From Dehalococcoidales bacterium (GTDB lineage Bacteria; Chloroflexota; Dehalococcoidia; Dehalococcoidales; RBG-16-60-22), in NCBI GenBank assembly GCA_016783105.1, contig JADHXF010000044.1, forward strand, positions 1-13,350: a stretch of DNA of 13,350 bases, written 5' to 3'. Below are positions 1-7,015 of this stretch, piece by piece; position 1 is the stretch's first letter; the number at the start of each line of letters is the position of its first letter. The position numbers were made by a program, and so were the translations under genes. The notes under the pieces were generated by a model. It did no database searches. It was not told the origin of the DNA and saw nothing but the letters and a program-made list of their open reading frames with translations.

Positions 1-593
1 CCCTCACTGGTGCAGAGCGACAGCAGCTCATCTTCAATACCCCGGGTAATCAAGTTGTACGGCGGTTGAATGCAATCAAAACGGGCCAGGTTTTTGTTAT
101 CGCTTACCCACAATGTTTTGCAGAGCTGCCAGGCGAGGTAGTTAGAGCACCCGATATAGCGCACCTTCCCCTGACGAATTAAGTCATCCAGCGCACGCAA
201 CGTCTCCTCAATGGGTGTAGTGTTATCCGGCATATGAGTGTAGTAGATATCAATGTAATCAGTCCCCAGACGACGCAGGCTGCCCTCTATTGCGTCCATA
301 ATATGTTTGCGCGACAGTCCAATGTCATTGACATCCGGCCCGGATTGCCAGGCGCCTACCTTGGTGGCCAGCACTACCGATTGCCTCACCTCTTTAAGTG
401 CCTTGCCCACGATTTCTTCCGTCCGGCCGTCAACGTACATGTCGGCGGTATCAATGAAGTTGATACCAGCATCAATCGTCCACCTGATAAGTTTTATTGA
501 TTCCGCCTCATCTATCTGGTTGCCAAAAGTCATTGTCCCCAGACAGATTTCAGAAACCTTCAGACCCGTCTTGCCCAGCTTCCGGTACTTCAT
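1..593 (-). CDS. Aldo/keto reductase, 3' end cut by window edge
   Basis: The reverse-strand reading frame starts at an ATG (593-591) and is open to the left edge, giving about 197 residues of the roughly 300-330 usual for the family. The N terminus MKYRKLGKTGLKVSEICLG is the classic opening of a bacterial AKR TIM barrel. The catalytic tetrad is visible: D48 and Y53 (in FIDTADMY), K78 (LATKVG) and H120 (YYTHMPD). A GGGGGAG ribosome binding site (complement of 601-607) lies about 7 bases upstream of the start. AKRs reduce aldehydes or ketones to alcohols with NAD(P)H in the cytoplasm; this one resembles the YajO/Tas-like group, but its substrate cannot be read from the sequence. It starts 40 bases downstream of the aldehyde ferredoxin oxidoreductase stop with no visible terminator between, so the two are probably cotranscribed. 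C-terminal cofactor-binding segments are outside the window. Confidence 0.93.
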   Translation of the reverse strand, partial: MKYRKLGKTGLKVSEICLGTMTFGNQIDEAESIKLIRWTIDAGINFIDTADMYVDGRTEEIVGKALKEVRQSVVLATKVGAWQSGPDVNDIGLSRKHIMDAIEGSLRRLGTDYIDIYYTHMPDNTTPIEETLRALDDLIRQGKVRYIGCSNYLAWQLCKTLWVSDNKNLARFDCIQPPYNLITRGIEDELLSLCTSE

Positions 594-633
594 GACTTAT
601 CTCCCCCTTTACCCTTCATATTTAACTCGCTCT

Positions 634-2499
634 TTACTGCACCAGCTCCAGCAGGCCCAGCTTGTCCAGACAGGCTTCGGTGGGCTTGCCCGTTTCGGGG
701 TCCCATTCCATAGCCTTCCGGTATTCCCCTGCCAGCGTATCTATATCTATTGTTATACCTCGCAAAGGGCCCTCGCTCTTGGGTGGTATCCCGGCTAATC
801 GATTTGGCAGAGCATAATCCAAAGGACTGATGCCCTCCCGGGCATTGAACAGTTGTCTCAATGTCTGTATCCTGGCCCCGGTTTTCAGAGCTTCACTCAC
901 GGACATATCCCACCCGGTTACGCCATTGATTAATTCCAGTATTGGGAAGACGCCAGACATGAAAGGCATCAGGCATATCCCGGAACTGGCCCCAACCTGC
1001 CAGTAGTTGGTGGCCGCCGCCGCCGCCGGTCCTTTACCGGAATACTGATATTTTTCAAAGCCGGAGAACTGGAGTTCTTTATAAGGGCCGGCAGCAGTGT
1101 TCGTGTCACACCGGGTATAGGGCGCAGCCGCGGTATGTCGGCCCGGCGTGGGGTCGGCAACAAACCCCGTGCCGCGTCCCGGCAAAAATGCCGCGTTGTG
1201 CAACCCGGGCTCCTGCCCGCCAACGTGCATGGCGAACTTCTCGGCGCCTTTGCCTATTCGCTTTGCGGCTACCTTAACTCCGTCAGCCAGCACGTCGCCA
1301 AAACCCTCGCGTTGTATTATCCTTTCGGTCATGGCGATAATAGCCTCCGCATTTCCCCAGGTTAACTCTATGCCGTCTGTATCCGCCTTGGTGATAACGC
1401 CATTCTCATAGCACTCCATGGCGAAGGCGATAACGGAACCCGCCGATATCGTATCCAGTCCGCCACGATTACACATGTCGTTCAATTTGAAGATTGAAGC
1501 CAGGTCATCGTTCAGGCACATGTTGCCGAAGGCAGCCACCGTCTCATATTCGGGCTTGTGTGTCTCAGATACCGGGTATTTCCCGGAAGGAACAGTCGTG
1601 ATACCCCCACAGCGAATCGGACAGCTAAAGCAGCCGTATTTTCTCGTCTCGTAAGCGATAACATTATCACCGTCTATTTGATTGACCGTTGGAAAAGACT
1701 CCGTGCCGGTGAGCAACCAGTTTTTAACGGGGCTGGCACCGGAGCCAACCAGCGCAGCCGTATTACCACAGGTACCATATTTCATCAACGTCTGGACGAA
1801 GGCTACTTCACGCATTTTTTTCGAGAATTCCTGGTTTAACTTCTTAACGCTCTCGCTGTTGGCTACGGCAACCCTGCCTTTTCCCCTCACTGCCACTGCC
1901 TTGAGTCGCTTGGAGCCCATAACCGCGCCGACGCCCGAGCGACCCGCATACCGCCCCTTATCGTTACAGATACCACTAATCAGTGATAGTTTTTCCGAAG
2001 CGGGACCGATGCAGGCAACACGGACTTTGGGGTCGCCAATCTCTCCAACCAGAGCTTCCTCGGTTTCAACGGCGTCTTTGCCCCACAGGTGAGAAGCGTC
2101 CCTTATCGCTATACCTGCGTCCGTGACCATCAGATATGATGGTTTAGAAGCTATCCCCGAGACAAAAATCGCGTCCCAGCCGGCGAACTTGAGCTCGGGC
2201 CCGAAAAAACCTCCCGAGTTGGCATCGCCCCAGCCACCGGTCAGCGGCGATTTGCACACCGCCATATAACGGCTACCGGTGGGGACAGGCGTGCCGGTCA
2301 GAGGGCCGGTGACAAAGCCCAGCACATTTTCCGGTCCCAGAGCGTCAACACGGCCTTTCTGGTTCTCGAACAGTATACGAGCACCCAGCCCATGTCCACC
2401 GATAAAATCCCGGGCTAATTTTTCGTCCAACTCCTGCTGTCTGATTTCACCACTGGATAGATTGACAAAACCGATCTTTCCTGCATAACCTCCGGTCAT
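634..2499 (-). CDS. Aldehyde ferredoxin oxidoreductase (tungsten/molybdopterin)
   Basis: This 621-residue protein has the full family length. Its N-terminal domain (about 1-205) opens MTGGYAGKIGFVNLSSGEI and ends with the typical GRSGVGAVMGSKRLKAVAV stretch; the C-terminal domains follow. The [4Fe-4S] ligands are recognisable as C290-x2-C293-x3-C297 (GCFSCPIRC) plus C509 (SGICLM). KPEYET and NRGGLD family motifs are also present. Family enzymes oxidise aldehydes to acids with ferredoxin, or run in reverse, using a bis-pterin tungsten or molybdenum centre in the cytoplasm. I chose the ATG at 2499 because GGAGG (complement of 2506-2510) sits 6 bases upstream; an in-frame ATG at 2538 would add 13 residues but has only a weak site. 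An oddity is that the Asp of the usual DxxGxC motif before the fourth cysteine is Ala504 here. Family assignment is firm; the substrate and the metal (W or Mo) are open. Confidence 0.95.
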   Translation of the reverse strand: MTGGYAGKIGFVNLSSGEIRQQELDEKLARDFIGGHGLGARILFENQKGRVDALGPENVLGFVTGPLTGTPVPTGSRYMAVCKSPLTGGWGDANSGGFFGPELKFAGWDAIFVSGIASKPSYLMVTDAGIAIRDASHLWGKDAVETEEALVGEIGDPKVRVACIGPASEKLSLISGICNDKGRYAGRSGVGAVMGSKRLKAVAVRGKGRVAVANSESVKKLNQEFSKKMREVAFVQTLMKYGTCGNTAALVGSGASPVKNWLLTGTESFPTVNQIDGDNVIAYETRKYGCFSCPIRCGGITTVPSGKYPVSETHKPEYETVAAFGNMCLNDDLASIFKLNDMCNRGGLDTISAGSVIAFAMECYENGVITKADTDGIELTWGNAEAIIAMTERIIQREGFGDVLADGVKVAAKRIGKGAEKFAMHVGGQEPGLHNAAFLPGRGTGFVADPTPGRHTAAAPYTRCDTNTAAGPYKELQFSGFEKYQYSGKGPAAAAATNYWQVGASSGICLMPFMSGVFPILELINGVTGWDMSVSEALKTGARIQTLRQLFNAREGISPLDYALPNRLAGIPPKSEGPLRGITIDIDTLAGEYRKAMEWDPETGKPTEACLDKLGLLELVQ

Positions 2500-2594
2500 T
2501 TGAAACCTCCCTTTTGCCCGATATTTACTCCAGGTCATTAGCCTTAAAAGCGCCAGAAAGCGATCTAACGCCTTAATAAAATCACGGTTATAAG

Positions 2595-2624
2595 ATTATA
2601 GGTTAACTATTTTTATTATTTCAA
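2595..2624 (-). promoter_or_regulatory. Sigma70-like promoter for the AOR-AKR pair
   Basis: Read on the minus strand, TTGAAA (complement of 2619-2624) is followed after 18 bases by a perfect TATAAT (complement of 2595-2600). It lies about 95 bases upstream of the AOR start, in the divergent intergenic region. The surroundings are AT-rich compared with the genes. Confidence 0.65.
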
Positions 2625-2734
2625 GTAACAGCCAGCTGATAAAACACTCGTACCCAAAATTTCCACCCGTACAAAAGTAACCGGGGGTATGCCAGACTAT
2701 AGTCCGCCAGCTGGATTTTTCCTCTGAAAACGTC

Positions 2735-2763
2735 TTGACAAACGAGCCCATTGTGATTAATAT
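2735..2763 (+). promoter_or_regulatory. Sigma70-like promoter for the fatty acid synthesis operon
   Basis: A perfect TTGACA (2735-2740), a 17-base spacer and TAATAT (2758-2763) form a near-consensus housekeeping promoter about 65 bases upstream of the first gene of the operon. No FapR- or FadR-like palindrome is obvious next to it. The 328-base stretch 2500-2827 holds this promoter, the divergent one and two copies of GCCAGCTG, and no gene that I can see. Confidence 0.7.
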
Positions 2764-2827
2764 CAGTAATTAAATACCTCGATACCCAAGGTATTCATAA
2801 CGCCAATAATTATTTCTCAGAAAGGCC

Positions 2828-3238
2828 ATGACAGCAGACAAAAGTGTATCCTATCAGGATTTAAAAGCCGGTCAGGAGCTCCCTCCCGCAACATTTCAGG
2901 TAGACTCCGCTACCGTGGCCGATTACCTGAAAGCAGCCGGCGAAGACAACGTCATATACCAGGACACGGGACTCGTGCCACCGATGGCAGTGGCGGCCCT
3001 GGCCCTGAAGGCGTTAATCAATGCCATCTCAATGCCGCCGGGCACCATACATGTTTCGCAGGAGTTTGAGTTCATTGATACGGTCAGCACGCAGGATTTC
3101 TTAACCGGCCATGCCACGGTGAGCCGGATACAGGAAAGAGGTAAGCTGCACCTGATAAATGTTGATATCAACGTCTCCAATCAGAAGAACCGGCCGGTTC
3201 TGGCCGGCAAAACAGGCTTCATCCTGCCCGTGCCGTGA
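2828..3238 (+). CDS. MaoC-like (R)-hydroxyacyl-ACP dehydratase subunit A (HadA-like)
   Basis: This 136-residue protein looks like a single hot-dog-fold domain of the MaoC/FAS1-dehydratase N-terminal type, with a VPPMAVAALALKALI helix and a following beta-rich half. The catalytic GDxNPxH motif of active hydratases is replaced by GEDNVIY (residues 38-44): Asp is Glu and His is Tyr, so it is probably not catalytic by itself. It lies 23 bases upstream of a second MaoC protein that keeps the dyad. The arrangement parallels mycobacterial HadA-HadB, where one subunit shapes the acyl tunnel and the other carries Asp and His. I infer that it forms a heterodimer acting on 3-hydroxyacyl-ACP. It is first in the operon, about 65 bases after the promoter. 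The AAGG just before the ATG is unusually close (2 bases), so initiation may be weak or use other signals. Confidence 0.8.
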   Translation: MTADKSVSYQDLKAGQELPPATFQVDSATVADYLKAAGEDNVIYQDTGLVPPMAVAALALKALINAISMPPGTIHVSQEFEFIDTVSTQDFLTGHATVSRIQERGKLHLINVDINVSNQKNRPVLAGKTGFILPVP

Positions 3239-3261
3239 CGGTACCGATATGAGGAATTGTG

Positions 3262-3684
3262 ATGCCAGCACCGTTTGAGTTAAAAGAAGGCGCCAGCCTG
3301 CCGGGACTGAAAAAGGACATCGTTCAGGAAAATATCAACCTGTACGCAAAGGCAAGTGGCGATTTCAATCCCATTCACATTGATGCCGACTACGCCCGTA
3401 AGACCCCCCTGGGGGGGACGGTGGCCCATGGTATGCTCATTCTTGCCTACGTATCCCAGATGATGACCGGCGCCTTCGAGCGCGACTGGCTCTCCGGTGG
3501 CAGGCTTAATGTGCGGTTTCGAGCGCCGGCTCGTCCCGGCGATGTCATTACCATCAGCGGCAGCATACGTCATGTAGAAAAAAGTGACGGCTACCAGGTG
3601 ATTGACTGCGATATTTTATGCAGCAATCAGAATAATGAACCGGTGATTACCGGCGATGCCAGAATAAAGACAGGAGACAAATGA
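3262..3684 (+). CDS. MaoC-like (R)-hydroxyacyl-ACP dehydratase, catalytic subunit (HadB-like)
   Basis: This 140-residue hot-dog protein of the MaoC family carries the hydratase signature SGDFNPIHID, with D34 and H39 as the catalytic dyad, followed by the conserved GGTVAHGMLILAYVS helix. It is expected to dehydrate (3R)-hydroxyacyl-ACP to trans-2-enoyl-ACP in the elongation cycle. Its usual alternative role is (R)-specific enoyl-CoA hydratase (PhaJ). Its place in an operon with acpP, fabF, fabG and fabL, and beside a dyad-less partner, favours the ACP-linked role. The start at ATG 3262 is preceded by AGGA (3252-3255) at 6 bases; GTG 3259 is an alternative that adds one residue. The stop overlaps the plsX start by four bases (ATGA). 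The reading frame passes intact through a C6-T-G7 run at 3404-3417. Confidence 0.88.
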   Translation: MPAPFELKEGASLPGLKKDIVQENINLYAKASGDFNPIHIDADYARKTPLGGTVAHGMLILAYVSQMMTGAFERDWLSGGRLNVRFRAPARPGDVITISGSIRHVEKSDGYQVIDCDILCSNQNNEPVITGDARIKTGDK

Positions 3685-4704
3685 GAATCGCAGTCGACGG
3701 CATGGGCGGAGATTACGCCCCTGAAGAGATTGTGAAAGGTGCCGTTATCGCCGCCAGGGAATACGGCGTACAGATTGACCTGGTAGGCCCTGCGGACCGG
3801 ATGAATCAGGAGCTGGCCAAACACGACGTGTCAGGTGCCGAGGTCGAAGTCGTTCATGCCGGCGAGTACCTGGTCGAAGGCGAACCTCCCGCCTACGCGC
3901 TGCGCCAGAAACGCGACGCCTCGATTGCCGTGGCCACCAAGCTGGTGCGGGAAGGCAGGGCCGATGCCGTGGTCAGCGCCGGGCCTACCGGCGGTGTGGT
4001 CGCCGCCGCCCTGTACATTCTGGGCACCATCGAGGAAATGTCCCGCCCGGTGGCAGGTGGCCCATTCCTCGGCTTTGCCCCCAATACCATAATGATGGAC
4101 CTGGGCACCAACGTGGACTGCCAGCCATACCAGCTGCTCGACTTTGCCATCATAGGCACGGTGTATGCCCGGAAAATGCTGAATATCCCGAACCCGACCG
4201 TGGCACTGCTCAGCATCGGCGCGGAGGAGGGCAAAGGCAATGAAGCCGTCAAGGAAATACCCCCTCTTCCAGAAATGCGGGCTGAACTTCATTGGCAATG
4301 TGGAGGGCTACGATATACCTTCCGGAAAGGCCAATGTCATCATCTGCGACGGGTTTGTAGGCAATATTGTGGTAAAATTCTGTGAGTCACTGGGCAAGAC
4401 CATCGCCCGCTGGCTTTCGACCAACTTCAGGGACAGATTAGCGGAACCCGAAATGAAAGCAATTACTGAAGGCCTGCTGCGAGCCACCAACGCCGCCGAT
4501 GTCAGTGGCGGCGGGCCGCTCTGGGCAATTAACGGTGTGGCCTGCGTTTCTCACGGGCGCAGCCGCCACCAGGAAATTGCCAAGACCATCGAGCAGGCCA
4601 AGCTCGCCGTGGAGAAAAACCTGGTGGACACACTGAGGACAGAGCTGGCCGCGGCGCGCCAAAAACTGAAAGAAGCCAGCTTCGAGCCGTTTACCAGTGC
4701 TTAA
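3681..4704 (+). CDS. plsX: Phosphate acyltransferase PlsX, frameshifted as sequenced
   Basis: PlsX converts acyl-ACP and phosphate to acyl-phosphate, the donor for PlsY in phospholipid synthesis, at the membrane surface. The N terminus MRIAVDGMGGDYAPEEIVKG, the VSAGPTGG loop and IGAEEGKGNEAVKE identify it. The frame then shifts: GLNFIGNVEGYDIPSGKA and CDGFVGNIVVKF, clear PlsX C-terminal motifs, are in another frame that starts near 4264. Dropping one C from the CCCCC run at 4260-4264 joins the halves as KEIPLFQKCGLN and gives a 340-residue protein, the normal family length. Without correction, frame 1 ends at 4385 with a nonsense tail. The start ATG overlaps the previous stop and is preceded by AGGAG at 3672-3676. 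The usual AGNTG loop reads AGPTG here. It could be a sequencing error or a true lesion. Confidence 0.9.
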
Positions 4705-4729
4705 ACCGAATGATTTAAAGGAGCCTTAT

Positions 4730-4972
4730 ATGTCAGTCGAAGAAACGCTGAAAAAGATTGTAACCAGAGTCACCCGCAAGCCTGATGTTGCTTTCTCACC
4801 CGGGGCCACCTTCGAGGAACTGGAGGCCGACTCGCTCGACATCGTCCAGATACTGGTGGCGCTGGAAGATACCTATGACATCGAGATACAGGACGAGGAG
4901 CTGCAGGAAATCAAGAACATGGGAGACTTCATCGCCTACGTCGAGCGCAAAATAAGCGAAAAAGGAAAATAA
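4730..4972 (+). CDS. acpP: Acyl carrier protein
   Basis: This is an 80-residue acidic, helical protein with the phosphopantetheine attachment motif ADSLDIVQ; S35 is the modified serine. FEELEADSLD and the later EDTYDIEIQDEEL segment match helix 2 and helix 3 of bacterial ACPs. It carries the growing acyl chain between the enzymes of the operon and to PlsX. The ATG at 4730 is chosen because AAAGGAG (4717-4723) lies 6 bases upstream; an in-frame ATG at 4697 would overlap the end of plsX and add 11 unlikely residues. The gene follows plsX by 25 bases and is 8 bases ahead of fabL. The N terminus has a basic patch (VTRVTRKPDV), somewhat unlike the more acidic E. coli ACP. Confidence 0.95.
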   Translation: MSVEETLKKIVTRVTRKPDVAFSPGATFEELEADSLDIVQILVALEDTYDIEIQDEELQEIKNMGDFIAYVERKISEKGK

Positions 4973-4980
4973 GCGTAACA

Positions 4981-5766
4981 ATGGGCGACGAGAAAGCGCT
5001 CAAGGGAAAAGTAGCGTTGATTACGGGCGGTTCGCGGGGTATCGGGCGGGCCATTACCCTGAAACTGGCCGAAGAGGGCGCCGACGTCGTCATCAATTTC
5101 TTCCGCAAGAAAAGCACCGCCGAGAACACCGCAGAGGAAGCACGCGCTAAAGGCGTCAAAGCCCATATTATCAAGGCCAACGTCGGCGAGCCGGAGCAGA
5201 TAGAGAGCATGTTCGATGAGATAGAGTCGCAGTTTGGCCGACTGGATATACTGGTCAACAATGCCGCTTCCGGCGTAGCACGGTCGGCCCTTGAACTGGA
5301 CAACCGTGGCTGGGACTGGACCATGGATATCAATGCCCGCGCCTTTTTACTGTGTGCCCAGAGAGCCGCCAGACTGATGAAAAGCGGCGGTAAAATGGTC
5401 AGCATTTCCAGCCTCGGCTCGCGCCTGGTGCTACCCATCTATACGGCGGTTGGCGTCTCAAAGGCCGCCCTGGAGGCGCTCACCCGTTATCTGGCCATCG
5501 AGCTGGCTCCCAGGGGCATCTGCGTCAACGGCATTGCCGCCGGTGCCGTGGAAACGGAAACCCTTAAACTGTACACCACCGACCCGAACCTGCCACAACC
5601 AGCCTGGCAGACCACGCCAGCCGGCCGGATAGTGAAGCCGGAGGACGTCGCCGAGCTGGTCGCTTTCCTCTGCAGCGACAGGTCAAACATGATACGGGGC
5701 CAGATTATCGTTATCGACGGCGGTATCTCACTGACACTGATAAATCCTGGAACCGGGGGAAATTGA
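4981..5766 (+). CDS. fabL: Enoyl-ACP reductase FabL-type (short-chain dehydrogenase)
   Basis: This 261-residue SDR has the nucleotide-binding TGGSRGIG (15-22), NNAASG (93-98) and a Y154-x6-K161 active-site spacing (YTAVGVSK). The Y-x6-K spacing, VNNAASGV, WDWTMDINA, SISSLGS and GVSKAALEALTRYLAIEL segments match what I recall of Bacillus FabL (enoyl-ACP reductase III). FabG-type ketoreductases have Y-x3-K instead. It should carry out the last, NADPH-dependent step of each elongation round. No FabI or FabK is visible in the window, so FabL may be the only enoyl reductase of this operon. It starts 8 bases after acpP; the nearest SD-like AAAGGA (4961-4966) is 14 bases away, so translational coupling to acpP is likely. 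The stop TGA overlaps the fabF ATG (TGATG). Confidence 0.88.
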   Translation: MGDEKALKGKVALITGGSRGIGRAITLKLAEEGADVVINFFRKKSTAENTAEEARAKGVKAHIIKANVGEPEQIESMFDEIESQFGRLDILVNNAASGVARSALELDNRGWDWTMDINARAFLLCAQRAARLMKSGGKMVSISSLGSRLVLPIYTAVGVSKAALEALTRYLAIELAPRGICVNGIAAGAVETETLKLYTTDPNLPQPAWQTTPAGRIVKPEDVAELVAFLCSDRSNMIRGQIIVIDGGISLTLINPGTGGN

Positions 5767-7007
5767 TGGGGAGAACGCTGACTTTACCGACAATCGTCAT
5801 CACCGGTCTGGGGGCGATTACGCCGCTGGGTCTTTCCGTTGCCGAATATTGGGAAGGGCTGATAAATGGCCGGTCCGGAATTGGCCCGATCACCCTGTTT
5901 GACGCCAGCGCCTATCCGGTCAGCGTGGCCGCCGAGGTCAAGAATTTCGACCCGGAAAAATACATGCCCCTCAAGCGCGTTGACCGGACATCGCGCTGCA
6001 GCCAGCTTGGCATCGCGGCAGCGAAGATGGCCATCGAATCGGCCCGGCTGGACATGTCACGAGAGAAGCCGGAGAAGGTCGGCGTGATAATCGCCACCAG
6101 CGGCTCGATGGACAAGATAGCGGATGAGGGCGAGGTGCTCCGAAAACGAGGCCCGATGCGTATAGACCCCCTCGGCATCACCAAAACAGCGCCGAGCATG
6201 GTCACTGCCCAGATAGCTCTCGAAATCGGGGCCAAGGGGCCGAATACCAGCCTGAATAGCGCCTGTGCCAGCGGCAGCGATGCCCTTGGTACGGCCCTGA
6301 ATCATCTGCTCCTGGGGCATGCTGACGTCGTTATTGCCGGGGGCGCGGAGGCCGGTGTCAACCCGATATCCATTGCCAGTACCGCCCGGGTGGGCGCCCT
6401 GTCCCGAGAAACCGACCCCACCAGAGCCAGTCGCCCCTTTGACCTCAACCGCGACGGTTTTGTTTTTGGCGAAGGAGCCGGCATACTGGTACTGGAAACG
6501 CTGGAACATGCCCAGGAGCGCAACGCTCCTATTCTGGCGGAGCTGGTCGGCGCCGGCTGGTCTTTTGACGCCTACAGTGAGACCGCGCCTGATGCCGAGA
6601 CCCAGGCAATCGCCTTACGCATGGTGTTGCAGAACGCTGGCGTGTCGCCAGAAGATATCGACTACATAAATGCCCACGGTACAAGCACTCGACTGAACGA
6701 TATTGCCGAGACCAGGGCGATAAAAATGGCCCTCGGTGACAGGGCTTATAAAATACCGATAAGCTCCAATAAATCAATGATTGGGCATCTCGCCTGCGCG
6801 GCCGGTGCCGTTGAGGCGGTAGCAGCGGTAATGACGGTTAGAGAAGGCATTATTCCACCCACCATTCACTATGAAACGCCTGACCCGGAATGCGACCTTG
6901 ACTACGTACCCAATAAGGCCAGACGCCAGCCGGTCAATGTCTGCCTGTCCAACTCGTTTGGGATGGGTGGCCAGAACTGCAGCCTGATATTCAGGCGTTT
7001 CCCGTAG
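5766..7007 (+). CDS. fabF: 3-oxoacyl-ACP synthase II (KAS II)
   Basis: This is a 413-residue thiolase-fold condensing enzyme that extends acyl-ACP with malonyl-ACP. The Cys-His-His triad is present: C167 in LNSACASG, H304 in INAHGTST and H341 in SMIGHLACAAG, with K336 in SNKS. The opening IVITGLGAITPLG and the C-terminal NSFGMGGQN are typical. I take the ATG at 5766, overlapping the fabL stop, with GGGGGA (5755-5760) 5 bases upstream; TTG at 5763 is a possible but less likely start. The gatekeeper Phe in the usual GFGGTN loop (Phe400 in E. coli FabF) is Met at residue 400, which may alter acyl-pocket gating or chain-length preference. The gene is 8 bases ahead of fabG in the same operon. Confidence 0.95.
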   Translation: MGRTLTLPTIVITGLGAITPLGLSVAEYWEGLINGRSGIGPITLFDASAYPVSVAAEVKNFDPEKYMPLKRVDRTSRCSQLGIAAAKMAIESARLDMSREKPEKVGVIIATSGSMDKIADEGEVLRKRGPMRIDPLGITKTAPSMVTAQIALEIGAKGPNTSLNSACASGSDALGTALNHLLLGHADVVIAGGAEAGVNPISIASTARVGALSRETDPTRASRPFDLNRDGFVFGEGAGILVLETLEHAQERNAPILAELVGAGWSFDAYSETAPDAETQAIALRMVLQNAGVSPEDIDYINAHGTSTRLNDIAETRAIKMALGDRAYKIPISSNKSMIGHLACAAGAVEAVAAVMTVREGIIPPTIHYETPDPECDLDYVPNKARRQPVNVCLSNSFGMGGQNCSLIFRRFP

Positions 7008-7015
7008 AGCAGCCG

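Noticed and set aside
3404..3417. C6-T-G7 run as a frameshift site or regulatory hairpin
   Set aside because: The MaoC frame is intact across it (KTPLGGT), and it simply encodes conserved residues.
3831..4298. Long minus-strand open frame across plsX
   Set aside because: It is a shadow of plsX with no family features and no ribosome binding site; plsX motifs on the plus strand are clear.
4240..4385. Programmed +1 frameshift in plsX
   Set aside because: There is no stop codon near the slip point; the original frame continues about 120 bases. PlsX is not known to use recoding, so a sequencing error or simple mutation is more likely.
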